Origin: Berberis thunbergii
Lineage: Eukaryota; Streptophyta; Magnoliopsida; Ranunculales; Berberidaceae
Reading direction: 5' to 3'
Length of the DNA: 64,000 nucleotides
Assembly: GCA_003290165.1 (NCBI GenBank)
Contig: QNQO01005785.1
Location: 124,001-188,000 of the forward strand
The notes below the pieces were generated by a model. It did no database searches. It was not told the DNA's origin and saw only the letters and a list, made by a program, of their open reading frames with translations. The position numbers and the translations under genes were made by a program. This document shows, in pieces, positions 12,117 through 24,797 of the stretch (its first letter is position 1; the number at the start of each line of letters is the position of its first letter).

Positions 12117-14071
12117 TGTAACAAATAGGATTACAAAATTTAGGATTACATTTAATTGAATATGAATTTCAAATTTTAGGGTTTTATTTGGTGAGTTTAG
12201 AAGGTGGGTGCTTTCAGAAGTTCAGTGGGGGGGGGGAGGTGGGGGAATAGCCACCCACCTTATAAAGAGAGAAAACCCTTTTCTTTCCTCTTCCTTCTTC
12301 ACGTTTCTTCTTTTTGATGGCGGTTGACGACGGAAGAGCAGTGGTTGGTGTGGTTGATTACGAGCAATACGATGTGGGATCTGTGGGAGAGTTCCATCGA
12401 CAGAGATATGGGAATCAGGGTTGCCATCAAATGAGGCGAAGGCTTGACTGTGGGTCTATTGATGGGGTCAGTGGGTGAAGTTTGCGATTGTGATGGGGAG
12501 CGATCGGCGACGGGGCTGTGTGGTGGTCCGAGGTGCTCATTAAACGGTCTGGAGTGGTTTTTTGGTAGAGAAGATCAAAGGTGAGTTTCTTCATCTCCTT
12601 CGCATTTACTGTGAGTTATTTATGTCTCTCTATGCCACTAACATGTCCAATTATTGGCTTTAGTTTACCAACATATTTGTTGTCTCGATTGATTCAATAC
12701 TTTCTTATACTTTATTTGATTTTGATTGGGTTGTTCTATATTTATATCAAGAACCTTCTGTCTGTGTGTGGTTTTTCAGATTTTGATTCTTTATTGGTTC
12801 TTTGGTATAACTGTGCAAGTTTTGTAAATCTTGGATAAAGCTCGAATTGCTTCTCTCATTTGTTCATTGGTTTGATTAGTAGTATGTACTAATTTTGAAT
12901 TAGTTGATTTTTAAACATAATTAGTTATACTTTGTATATAGTCAATGCAAATAAAATAGGTAGAAATTTTACTAAGAAAGTCAATAATGAGTAATTTGCC
13001 AAAGGTTGCACCAGTCAATGTAAAAGTGACGACATCATGGGTATTGCATCCCTTGGAAGGTTGGGTGTTTATCAGTGTAGATGGATTTTCAGAGTCCTTG
13101 TGAACATCAGTGAGAGTTTTAAGTTATTTTGGCGTATGAGGTTGCTCTACCAGTCCCTGACGGCATTGTTATAAACGGTAATATCAGGTACTTGTACATT
13201 TTGGGTCTCATGGTAAGCCCACAACGATAAATTTGGATGAAGTTTCTATTTTCTTCATGGAGTTTGTTGCATTTAGCATTTTTATTTGTATCTTTGGGCA
13301 GAGTTTTTGAGTAGGTGTAGTATCATGTGATATATCAAAAGTTTCATGTTTGAGTTTAGTTTCTAAGGATTTGACGGTATGACAATCTGAGTTTTGCACA
13401 GGAAGATATACTCATTTTAGTGACAATAGGTAAATCAGCCGAAGGCTGACAGATTGTCATTTTTTGTTTGTAAAATTTGTATTGTTATAGACATAATCAT
13501 GGGGCATGCCTTATATGGTTGGAAACCTCTTTGTGTCTACTTTTCATTGCCCCAAATGGTATGCAATTTGGAGCTCTAACGTGAGAGTTATGTACATTTG
13601 AGTGATGACTAGTCAAACTATCCGCTTAGGACAGCTTGTACATTGCAGTATGGTTGGCAGGGTTATTTATTTGACTATTTTGGGACTGGAACATAGTTGT
13701 TTAGGGTCTGCCTTGGGTTGTCTTGAGTTGCATTTGATGTAAAGAAAAATGTTGTTTGGAGCCAAATGAGGTTGATTGTTGAGATGACTGTAGGGTCAAA
13801 TTTATTTTTATTTCGACGTCGAAACTGGGTTGTAATGGGATTATTGTGGTAGCCGAGAATAGGGTGTATTGGTTTTGTTGTGCGGACTAAAGCGTGATTT
13901 TCTTGGAACTGTGTTACGGGCTGTAACTAGGATGTTTTCGGTTGAGTTTGGGGAAGGCTATGATTGGCCTTAGATGGTTGGTTTTAGTAGTTTTTGGGGT
14001 TGTTTGTAGCTATGTTTAAAGTTTATTTCAACTAATTTAAGCGAGCGTTTCAGCTGAGTTTTGGATTTTCT
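12117..14071 (+). repeat. Array unit A1 (1,955 bp, most diverged)
   Basis: First unit. Its start (TGTAACAAATAGGATTAC) is degraded relative to A2-A4. It shares the leader with CCACCCACCTTATAAAG (TATA-like, near 12255) and the body from the GTGAGT motif at 12581 onward. The ~250 bp between GACGACGGAAG (12328) and AAAGGTGAG (12579) are unrelated to the corresponding part of the other units. A G-run (9 or more G) occurs near 12228. Confidence 0.8.
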
Positions 14072-16110
14072 TGTAACACCCCTAAATTTCATAAAGATAA
14101 TTTATTTTATTTTTAAATTAAATAAAATAGAGTTACATTTAATTGAATTTCATTCCAAAATTTTAGGATTTTATTTGGTGAGTTTAGAAGGTGGGCATTT
14201 TCAGAAGTTCAGTGGGGGCAAATAGCCACCCACCTTATAAAGAAAAACCCTTTCTTTTCTCCTTCCTTCTTCTTTTCTCCTTCTTCATGTTTTCTTCTTT
14301 TCGATGGTGGCTGACGACGGAAGGGTATGTGGCTGGTCATTGGACGTTCGATGATTGTTCGGGGTGGAAACGATTGACGAACTTATCGATACAGAAGTTC
14401 AGACTTATTCTAGTGCTAAGGGTACTGCTACAAAGAAGACCAATTCTGAGGAAAGAAATCATCTGTATACATATCTGAAGCTGAATTGCAGATGCATCAA
14501 ACTTAGAACCCATTATGACTGAAACGTGAGATATACTTTCAGACAGTAGTGATGGATGGATATGATACGGAAAAGATTTCAAGGTGAGTTTTCTTCACTT
14601 TTTATTTTTGTATGAAGTTGAGAATGTTGAGTGATGATTAAATATGAAATTTGTGAGTTATTTATGTCTCTCTATGCCACTAGCATGTCCAATTATTGGC
14701 TTTAGTTTGCCAACATATTTGTTGTCTTGATGATTCAATACTTCCTTATACTTTATTTGATTTTGATTGGTTTGATTCTATATTTATATCAAGAACCTTT
14801 TGTCCGTGTGTGGTTTTTTCAGATTTTGATTCTTTACTGTGGTGTAACTGTCAAATTTTTGTAAATCTTGGATAATGCTCGAATTGGTTCTCTAATTTGT
14901 TCATTGGTTTAATTAGTAGTATGTACTATTTTTGGATTAGTTGAGTTTTAAACATAATTAGTTATATTTTGTATATAGTCAATGCAAATAAAATAGGTAG
15001 AACTTTTACTAAGAAAGTCAATAATGAGTAATTTGCCAAAGGTTGCACCAGTTAATGTAAAAGTGACGACATCATGGGTATTGCATCCCTTGGAAGGTTG
15101 GGTGTTCATCAGTACTGTAGATGGATGTTCAGAGTCCTCGTGAACATCGGTGAGAGTTGTAAGTTATTTTGACGTATGAGGTTGCTCTTCCAGTCCCTGA
15201 TGGCATTGTTATAAACGGTAATCTCGGGTACTTGTTCAATTTGGGTCTTATGGTAAGCCCACAACGATAAATTTGGATGAAGTTTCTATTTTCTTCATGG
15301 AGTTTGTTGCATCTAGCCTTTTTATTTGTATCTTTGGGCAGATTTTTGAGTAGGTGTAGTATCATGTGATATATCAAAAGTTTCATGTTTGAGTTTAGTT
15401 TCTAAGGATTTGACGGTATGACGATCTGAGTTTTGTACAGGAAGATATACTCATTTTAGTGACAATAGGTAAATCAGCCGAAGGCTGACAGATAGTCTAT
15501 TTTTGTTTGTAAAATTTGTATTGTTATAGACATAATAATGGGGTATGCCTTATATGGTTAGAAACCTCTTTGTGTCTATTTTTCATTGCCCCAAACGGTG
15601 TTTAATTTGGAGCTCTAACGTGAGAATTATGTACATTTGAGTGATGACTGGTCAAACTATCCGCTTAGGGTAGCTTGTACATTGCAGTATGGTTGGCAGG
15701 GTTATTTATTTGACTATTTTGGGACTGGAACATAGTTGTTTAGGGTCTGCCTTGGGTTGTCTTGAGTTGCATTTGATGTAAAGAAAAATGTTGTTTGGAG
15801 CCAAATGAGGTTGATTGTTGAGATGACTGTAGGGTCAAATTTATTTTTATTTCGACGTCGAAACTGGGTTGTAATGGGATTATTGTGGTAGCCGAGAATA
15901 GGGTGTATTGGTTTTGTTGTGCGGACTAAAGCGTGATTTTCTTGGAACTGTGTTACGGGCTGTAACTAGGATGTTTTCGGTTGAGTTTGGGGAAGGCTAT
16001 GATTGGCCTTAGATGGTTGGTTTTAGTAGTTTTTGGGGTTGTTTGTAGCTATGTTTAAAGTTTATTTCAACTAATTTAAGCGAGCGTTTCAGCTGAGTTT
16101 TGGATGTTCT
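14072..16110 (+). repeat. Array unit A2 (2,039 bp)
   Basis: Starts with TGTAACACCCC. TATA-like TTATAAAG near 14232 is followed by a pyrimidine-rich leader (TTCTTTTCTCC) and an exon-like segment ending at AAG/GTGAGT (14582-14590). Then comes an AT-rich stretch with a TTTTTTCAG acceptor-like site near 14815. The 95-codon frame at 14191 is an accident of the leader, repeated because the DNA is repeated. Confidence 0.85.
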
Positions 16111-18156
16111 TGTAACACCCCTAAATTTCATAAAGATAATTTATTTTATTTTTAAATTAAATAAAATAGAGTTACATTTAATTGAATTTCATTCCAAAAT
16201 TTTAGGATTTTATTTGGTGAGTTTAGAAGGTGGGCGTTTTCAGAAGTTCAGTAGGGGCAAATAGCCACCCACCTTATAAAGAAAAACCCTTTCTTTTCTC
16301 CTTCCTTCTTCTTTTCTCCTTCTTCATGTTTTCTTCTTTTCGATGGTGGCTGACGACGGAAGGGTATGTGGCTGGTCTTTGGACGTTTGATGATTGTTCG
16401 GGGTGGAAACGATTGACGAACTTATCGATACAGGAGTTCAGACTTATTCTAGTGCTAAGGGTACTGCTACAAAGAAGACCAATTCTGAGGAAAGAAATCA
16501 TCTGTATACATATCTGAAGCTGAATTGCAGATGCATCAAACTTAGAACCCATTATGACTGAAACGTGAGATATACTTTCAGACAGTAGTGATGGATGGAT
16601 ATGATACGGAAAAGATTTCAGGGTGAGTTTTCTTCACTTTTTATTTTTATTTTTGTATGAAGTTGAGAATGTTGAGTGATGATTAAATATGAAATTTGTG
16701 AGTTATTTATGTCTCTCTATGCCACTAGCATGTCCAATTATTGGCTTTAGTTTGCCAACATATTTGTTGTCTTGATTGATTCAATACTTCCTTATACTTT
16801 ATTTGATTTTGATTGGTTTGATTCTATATTTATATCAAGAACCTTCTGTCCGTGTGTGGTTTTTTCAGATTTTGATTCTTTACTGTGGTGTAACTGTCCA
16901 ATTTTTGTAAATCTTGGATAAAGCTCGAATTGGTTCTCTAATTTGTTCATTGGTTTAATTAGTAGTATGTACTATTTTTGGATTAGTTGAGTTTTAAACA
17001 TAATTAGTTATATTTTGTATATAGTCAATGCAAATAAAATAGGTAGAACTTTTACTAAGAAAGTCAATAATGAGTAATTTGCCAAAGGTTGCACCAGTTA
17101 ATGTAAAAGTGACGACATCATGGGTATTGCATCCCTTGGAAGGTTGGGTGTTCATCAGTACTGTAGATGGATGTTCAGAGTCCTCGTGAACATCGGTGAG
17201 AGTTGTAAGTTATTTTGACGTATGAGGTTGCTCTTCCAGTCCCTGATGGCATTGTTATAAACGGTAATCTCGGGTACTTGTTCAATTTGGGTCTTATGGT
17301 AAGCCCACAACGATAAATTTGGATGAAGTTTCTATTTTCTTCATGGAGTTTGTTGCATCTAGCCTTTTTATTTGTATCTTTGGGCAGAGTTTTTGTGTAG
17401 GTGTAGTATCATGTGATATATCAAAAGTTTCATGTTTGAGTCTAGTTTCTAAGGATTTGACGGTATGACGATCTGAGTTTGTACAGGAAGATATACTCAT
17501 TTTAGTGACAATAGGTAAATCAGCCGAAGGCTGACAGATTGTCTATTTTTGTTTGTGAAATTTGTATTGTTATAGACATAATAATGGGGTATGCCTTATA
17601 TGGTTAGAAACCTCTTTGTGTCTATTTTTCATTGCCCCAAACGGTGTTTAATTTGGAGCTCTAACGTGAGAATTATGTACATTTGAGTGATGACTGGTCA
17701 AACTATCCGCTTAGGGCAACTTGTACATTGCAGTATGGTTGGCAGGGTTATTTATTTGACTATTTTGGGACTGGAACATAGTTGTTTAGGGTCTGCCTTG
17801 GGTTGTCTTGAGTTGCATTTGATGTAAAGAAAAATGTTGTTTGGAGCCAAATGAGGTTAATTGTTGAGATGACTGTAGGGTCAAATTTATTTTTATTTCG
17901 ACGTCGAAATTGGGTTGTAATGGGATTATTGTGGTGGCCGAGATTAGGGTGTATTGGTTTTGTTGTGCGGACTGAAGCGCGATTTTCTTGGAACTGTGTT
18001 ACGGGCTGTAACTAGGATGTTTTCGGTTGAGTTTGGGGAAGGCTACGATTGGCCTTAGATGGTTGGTTTTAGTAGTTTTTGGGGTTGTTTGTAGCTATGT
18101 TTAAAGTTTATTTCAACTAATTTAAGCGAGCGTTTCAGCTGAGTTTTGGATGTTCT
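16111..18156 (+). repeat. Array unit A3 (2,046 bp)
   Basis: Nearly identical to A2 and A4 by eye, with scattered substitutions and an extra TTTTTA repeat after the GTGAGT motif. The junction to A4 is GTTTTGGATGTTCT/TGTAACACCCC, the same as between A2 and A3. Confidence 0.88.
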
Positions 18157-20200
18157 TGTAACACCCCTAAATTTCATAAAGATAATTTATTTTATTTTTA
18201 AATTAAATAAAATAGAGTTACATTTAATTGAATTTCATTCCAAAATTTTAGGATTTTATTTGGTGAGTTTAGAAGGTGGGCGTTTTCAAAAGTTCAGTGG
18301 GGGCAAATAGCCACCCACCTTATAAAGAAAAACCCTTTCTTTTCTCCTTCCTTCTTCTTTTCTCCTTCTTCATGTTTTCTTCTTTTCGATGGTGGCTGAC
18401 GACGGAAGGGTATGTGGCTGGTCATTAGACGTTTGATGATTGTTTGGGGTGGAAACGATTGACGAACTTATCGATACAGGAGTTCAGACTTATTCTAGTG
18501 CTAAGGGTACTGCTACAAAGAAGACCAATTCTGAGGAAAGAAATCATCTGTATACATATCTGAAGCTGAATTGCAGATGCATCAAACTTAGAACCCATTA
18601 TGACTGAAACGTGAGATATACTTTCAGACAGTAGTGATGGATGGATATGATACGGAAAAGATTTCAGGGTGAGTTTTCTTCACTTTTTATTTTTATTTTT
18701 GTATGAAGTTGAGAATGTTGAGTGATGATTAACTATGAAATTTGTGAGTTATTTATGTCTCTCTATGCCACTAGCATGTCCAATTATTGGCTTTAGTTTG
18801 CCAACATATTTGTTGTCTTGATTGATTCAATACTTCCTTATACTTTATTTGATTTTGATTGGTTTGATTCTACATTTATATCAAGAACCTTCTGTCCGTG
18901 TGTGGTTTTTTCAGATTTTGATTCTTTACTGTGGTGTAACTGTCCAATTTTTGTAAATCTTGGATAAAGCTCGAATTGGTTCTCTAATTTGTTCATTGGT
19001 TTAATTAGTAGTATGTACTATTTTTGGATTAGTTGAGTTTTAAACATAATTAGTTATATTTTGTATATAGTCAATGCAAATAAAATAGGTAGAACTTTTA
19101 CTAAGAAAGTCAATAATGAGTAATTTGCCAAAGGTTGCACCAGTCAATGTAAAAGTAACGACATCATGGGTATTGCATCCCTTGGAAGGTTGGGTGTTCA
19201 TCAGTGTAGATGGATGTTCAGAGTCCTCGTGAACATCGGTGAGAGTTGTAAGTTATTTTGACGTATGAGGTTGCTCTTCCAGTCCCTGATGGCATTGTTA
19301 TAAACGGTAATCTCGGGTACTTGTTCATTTTGGGTCTTATGGTAAGCCCACAACGATAAATTTGGATGAAGTTTCTATTTTCTTCATGGAGTTTGTTGCA
19401 TCTAGCCTTTTTATTTGTATCTTTGGGCAGAGTTTTTGAGGAGGTGTAGTATCATGTGATATATCAAAAGTTTCATGTTTGAGTCTAGTTTCTAAGGATT
19501 TGACGGTATGACGATCTAAGTTTTGTACAGGAAGATATACTCATTTTAGTGACAATAGGTAAATCAGCTGAAGGCTGACAGATTGTGTATTTTTGTTTGT
19601 TAAATTTGTATTGTTATAGACATAATAATGGGGTATGCCTTATATGGTTGGAAACCTCTTTGTGTCTACTTTTCATTGCCCCAAACGGTGTTTAATTTGG
19701 AGCTCTAACGTGAGAGTTATGTACATTTGAGTGATGACTGGTCAAACTATCCGATTAGGACAGCTTGTACATTGCAGTATGGTTGGCAGGGTTATTTATT
19801 TGACTATTTTGGGACTGGAACATAGTTGTTTAGGGTTTGCCTTGGGTTGTCTTGAGTTGCATTTGATGTAAAGAAAAATGTTGTTTGGAGCCAAATGAGG
19901 TTGATTGTTGAGATAACTGTAGGGTCAAATTTATTTTTATTTCGACGTCGAAATTGGGTTGTAATGGGATTATTGTGGTAGCCGAGATTAGGGTGTATTG
20001 GTTTTGTTGTGCGGACTGAAGCGTGATTTTCTTGGGATTGTGTTACAAGCTGTAACTAGAATGTTTTCGGTTGAGTTTGGGGAAGGCTACGATTGGCCTT
20101 CGATGGTTGGTTTTAGTAGATTTTGGGGGTTGTTTGTAGCTATGTTTAAAGTTTATTTCAACTAATTTAAGCGGGCGTTTCAGCTGAGTTTTGGATGTTC
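18157..20200 (+). repeat. Array unit A4 (about 2,045 bp)
   Basis: Last A unit. Its end (GTTTTGGATGTTC) is followed not by another TGTAACACCCC but by AATCTGTTGATTTAGGGG of unit B1, so this is the only A unit with the probable original A-to-B continuity of the LTR. Confidence 0.85.
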
Positions 20201-21889
20201 TAATCTGTTGATTTAGGGGTATGTTCTAGTTGATATACATTGTTGTACGAATCAGTCCAAGCTGTTTGTTTCAGCTGAATTTAGAGTTTTTTCTTTTATT
20301 GAATTTCATGCTTCAATTTCTACAGTTTGATGAATCTAAAATGAAAATCCCTTTGTGATTCTCTTGCATTTTAGATGTTTACTTTGCCTTAAAGGATGGG
20401 TTGGTATAAATGCAACTCTTGTGATGAACATTTTGAACTTCTTTGCTATATGCAGTAATGTAGGATACTTAGAATTTGAATATGGTTTCTTATATACATA
20501 TGTTGGCTTTTATATAGATAACAATGTTATTAAGTGATGATGTTTTATTTCATAACTTGAATTAGACTCAATAAGGAGCTATGATTGAAAGTGTGAAGTT
20601 ACCATTCTGGCAGGAACTTGAATCCTCTTATTAAATGGGTTTGATCCCCGCTTGGCTATATAAAATTTGTTTACAAAAAATGCTATGTTTTCCCCAAAAA
20701 TGTGGGTGGATACAATTGTGAATCGATTTATGAATGACAAAATGTCATTGTGAAAGAAAAGTGAGATATCACAATAAAGAATATGGATAAACTTTGGTTC
20801 CCGAAAATTTAAATCACCATGAATTGTATCACTTAAAACTACCACACCTCTTTGGTTTATTATTTTCCCCTCGCTTACTAGAGAAACTAAATAACCTGCG
20901 GGTTGTCTTGCAGAGGTGGGGCGCCTATTTCCTACTTGAGAAACTAAAATTACCTTTGGGTTAGTCTTGCGGAAATGAGGTGAATTTGTATGCTTTAAAT
21001 AGGCTTTGATATTTATCCGTATAAAATGTGATGTGACTTTATGCGCATTGATAGCCCAAGAGTGGCTTTTGTTACTCATATAGTTAGGAGTGTCCGGTGA
21101 TGTATGCCTGTATGTGATGTGTCCCCACTTGGGCATGGATGGCGGAGAAGTCATCCTTTATATGAGAGAGGCATACAAGCATGTATGTTCGGCACAGAGG
21201 TGGTGCGACTGTGGTATCGTCTAAGTGATCAATCCTTTAAAAGATGAACCAAATTCAAATATAAATGAATAAATTACGTTTACATTGTTTCTAATCCTTT
21301 TCATGCAGGATGACAAGTCCACTAATATTTCTGCAAGTCAGACTTGCCATAATCAACTTTTACCGTGTAAGTATAAGTAAATGCATTTTTACTTAATTGG
21401 GATGATGATATGATTGCCTTGATGAAGAACTAAATTCTTTGAGCTGTGTTTTTTTGCATGACACCTTTGCCTCGTTGAGGAACTACCTATTGGTGTGATG
21501 GTTTGTTGTTTGTGTGTAGCTTGATGTTTATCACATGCAAATTTATTGATTTTGGGATGAAGATTACTCACACCAGCTTTATTGCTGACCCAAGTGAGCT
21601 TCTGCTACTTGGGTACATTCCTTTGGGAATGTAGCCAATTAGCCTTTCAAGTTCAGAGACTTTTGAGCAGCGTTACTGGAGTTACGCTAGTGGGGCTAGC
21701 AACGTCGAAATTTTCTGGTTAGAGTTTTATTATAAATTTTAGTTTGTTCTATTTTCTAAAATATGTTTTAGTGTTGCTGCTAAATGTGTATGTTGTTATT
21801 GAATTTCACGTCTCGAGTTTTGGAGAAACAGATAATCCTACGTGGATTTTGGGATTTTTGTTTTCTTCGAAAATCGGGGCGTGATAGTT
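20201..21889 (+). repeat. Array unit B1 (about 1.69 kb)
   Basis: Second half of the LTR. It contains the hairpin-like pair around GCTACTTGGGTACATTCC near 21602 and ends with GAAAATCGGGGCGTGATA, the complement of the TGTCACGCCCCGATTTTC end common in plant Ty3 LTRs. A 191-codon minus-strand frame (20579-21154) is open only in this copy. Blocks such as CTTGGGCATG and GAGGTGGTGCGA recur at 57.8-58.2 kb. Confidence 0.8.
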
Positions 21890-23565
21890 CTAATCAATTG
21901 ATTTAGGGGTATGTTCTAGTGGATAGACATTGTTGTACGAATCAGTCCAAGCTGTTTGTTTCAGCTGAATTTAGGGTTTTCTTTTATTGAGTTTCACGTT
22001 TCGATTTCTACAGTTTGATGGATCTAAAATGAAAATCCCTTTGTGATTCTCTTGCATTTTAGTTGTTTACTTTGCCTTAAAGGATGGGTTGGTATAAATG
22101 CAACTCTTGTGATGAACATTTTGAACTTCTTTGCTATATGCAGTAACGTATGATACTGAGAATTTGAGTATGGTTTCATATATACATATGTTGGCTTTTA
22201 TATAGATAACAATGTTATTAAGTGATGATGTTTTATTTCATAGCTTGAATTAGACTCAATAAGGAGCTATGATTGAAAGTGTGAGGTTACCATACTGGCA
22301 GGAACTTGAATCCTTATTAAATGAGTTTGATCCCCGCTCTGCTATATAAAATTTGTTTACAAAAAATGCTATGTTTTCCCCAAAAATGTGGGTGGATACG
22401 ATTGTGAATCGATTTATGAATGACAAAATGTCATTGTGGAGGAATTTTGAAATATCAAAATTAAATGATATTGATAAACTTTGACTCCTGAAAATTTAAT
22501 CACCTGGAATTGTATCACTTAGAACTACCACACCTCTTTTTGTTTATTATTTCTCCTCTCTTACTAGAGAAACTAAATAACCCGCGGGTCGTCTTGCGGA
22601 GGTGGGCGCATATTTCCTACTAGAGAAACTAAAATTACCTTTGGGGTTAGTCTTGCGAAAATGAGGTGAATTTGTATGTCTAAAATAGGCTTTGATATTT
22701 ATCCGTAAAAAATGTGACGTGACTTTATGCGCATTGATAGCCCAATAGTGGTTTTTGTTACTCATATAGTTAGGAGTATCTGGTGATGCATGTCTGTATG
22801 TGTCGTGTCCCCACTTGGGCATGAATGATGGAGTAGTCCTCCTTTATATGAGAGAGACATACGGGCATGTATGTTCAACACGGAGGTGGTGCGAATATGG
22901 TATCGGCTAAGTGATAAATCCGTTAAAAGATGAATCAAATTCAAATAAAAATTGAATAAATTACGTTTACATTGTTTTTAATCATTTTCATGCAGGATGA
23001 CAAGTCTACTAATGTTTCTGTAGGTCAGACTTGCCATAGTCAATTTCTACAGTGTAAGTATAAGTAAATGCATATTTACTTGTTGGGATGATGACATGAT
23101 TGCCTTGTTGAGGAACTAAATTCTTTGAATTGTGTTTTTCTTGTATGACACATTTGCCTCATTGAGGAACTACCTATTGGTGTGGTTGTTTATTGTTTGT
23201 GCTTAGTTTGATGTTATCACGTGTGAAATTATTGATTTTTGGATGAAGATCACTCACACTAGCTTTATTGCTGACCCAAGTGAGCTTTGCTTTTTGGGTA
23301 TATTCCTTTGGGAATGTAGCCGATTAGCCTTTCAGGTTTAGAGACTTTTGAGCAGTGTTGCGGGAGTTCTGCTAGTGGGGCTAGTAACGTCAAAATTTCC
23401 TAGTTAGAGTTGTATTATAAATTTTAGTGTGTTTCTATTTTCTAAACTATATTTTAATTGTTGCTGCTAAATGTTTCTATTGTTATTGAATTTCACGTCC
23501 CGAGTTTTGGGAAAACGGATAATCCTACGTGAATTTTGGGATTTTCGTATTATTTGAAAATCAAT
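21890..23565 (+). repeat. Array unit B2 (about 1.68 kb)
   Basis: Second B copy, starting TTCTAATCAATTGATTTAGG directly after the LTR-end motif of B1. It carries many substitutions against B1, ends near TTTGAAAATC at about 23562 and lacks the final GGGGCGTGATA. Right of it begins single-copy DNA. Confidence 0.78.
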
Positions 23566-24324
23566 GAAGCAAGAAAGGAAATAAAGAAGGAAGGAAGCGT
23601 GGGTAAAAGAATTGCGTCTGCACCAATCAAAAGAAAGTGGGTTGGGTGAAAGGTAAGGTGTGGTTTTGATGTTGCGTACGTGTTGAGTATTTTGGAATAA
23701 TTAATTAGATAATGTCAAGAGGAACAATTCTTATCCTTCCTATTCTTTTTTTATTCTTATCTCCTTCGTTACAATCCCATTTCGTCTTCTTCTTCTTCAA
23801 TTAGGAGGAGGAACAAGAGACTCAGTCCATCTGTCTCTCTCAAGTTTTCGATCTTCCATTTCTGCAAATTGATTCGGAGACGAAATTGGGCCTTTCGTTG
23901 AGGAAGAAACAATCTGCCATTTTCACTGGAGAGTTTCTGTAGTGGTTGATTGATTGTTTCATAGATGAAGGGAAAGGAAGAAGATGAGTGAAATGACGAA
24001 TGCTACCCTCATTCGGTACCCCTTTGAAGGCTTTGTTATGCACGTGGCTAATAGGGAAGTGGTACGCGGTGGGTGGTTAGGTTGGGTTAAATTCACTGCA
24101 CACACTATTAGAGGACACACTTTTGATTTGATTGTAAAAGGCTCAAGCATTGATCTAGTCCATACTATGCATTTAGATTTGTTTTCTTTAAAATGGGGAG
24201 GAAATGGCTGAGCGGCTGTGACGGGTGTGGTGGGCAGTGTCCTTCCTGTGAATAAGAGAAAAAGGAGAGGAGAGAAGAAAAGAAAAGAGAGGGGAAAAAA
24301 GACTTATTTAAGGGGAATTCTAAA
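23566..24324. other. Single-copy 5' flank of the membrane-protein gene
   Basis: No convincing gene. A pyrimidine-rich stretch (near 23755-23850) looks like a plant 5' UTR or core promoter, but the only following ATG frames are short (24218, 23984) and match nothing known. It could be the remnant of a truncated upstream gene or part of the regulatory region of the gene starting at 24798. Confidence 0.4.
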
Positions 24325-24485
24325 TGTCGAGGAAATGAGCGAGGGGAGTGAGGTGGAGGGAGGGGAACCATTCCCTCCCCTTGGGATGCATGCAAGAAAA
24401 TTTAACACACGTATCCCGAGGGGAGGGAATGGTTCCCCTCCTCCACCTCACTCCCCTCGCTGGTTTCCTCGCTCATTTCCTTGCC
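24325..24485. mobile_element. Small foldback (palindromic) element
   Basis: Two ~60-base arms are near-perfect complements: the left arm begins GAGGAAATGAGCGAGGGGAG (24329) and its inverted copy ends CTCGCTCATTTCC (about 24480). They enclose a ~27-base loop containing TGCATGCAAG. The arms are GA-rich (GGAGGGAGGGGAACC). No target duplication could be fixed. It lies ~310 bp upstream of the start codon of the membrane-protein gene. Overlapping open frames on both strands here are by-products of the palindrome. Confidence 0.75.
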
Positions 24486-24797
24486 ATCTAGCCTTACTCT
24501 TATTTAATGATGTTGTGGTTGAGCAGATTAAAAAAAAATGCGGTGGTGTGATACAGTAGAAATTGTGGTGTCAAACAGTGCTTGCCAATCCCAAATGGCG
24601 AAACGGGGGAGATACTTGCCGAAAAAAGTGCTTAAGATGAGGACTTAAAATATTGAGAAGCAAGATGAGAGAGAAGATTCGAGTTGGACTAGAGGGAGTT
24701 GTAGTTAGTAGAAGAAACAACGAGTGACTGGCTGTGCGAGAGATAGATAGTACTAGTATCTATCGAGAGCGAGAGAGAGAAGCAAGCAAGTGTAAGA

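Larger units (their letters stand above)
12117..23565 (+). repeat. LTR-derived tandem array, layout A-A-A-A-B-B (11.4 kb)
   Basis: Four head-to-tail copies of a ~2.04-kb unit A (starts 12117, 14072, 16111, 18157) run directly into two head-to-tail copies of a ~1.69-kb unit B (starts about 20201 and 21890). Unit A opens with TGTAACACCCCTAAATTTC, a typical LTR start of plant Ty3 chromoviruses. B1 closes with CGAAAATCGGGGCGTGATA, a typical LTR end. Parts of B are homologous to 57780-58640, which precedes a chromovirus gag gene. So A plus B probably represents one ~3.7-kb LTR whose two halves were each tandemly multiplied. Shared GTTCT/TTCTAATC at the A-A, A-B and B-B junctions marks the breakpoints. 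No internal gag-pol is present. Confidence 0.75.

Noticed and set aside
14191..14478. 95-codon plus-strand frame repeated at 16230-16517
   Set aside because: It reads through an LTR leader with a pyrimidine run. It is repeated only because the DNA is tandemly duplicated, and A4 and A1 do not keep it.
20579..21154. 191-codon minus-strand open frame in array unit B1
   Set aside because: It is open only in B1; the homologous stretch of B2 and the LTR at 57.8-58.2 kb has stops and frameshifts. Composition is not protein-like and it lies antisense in an LTR.
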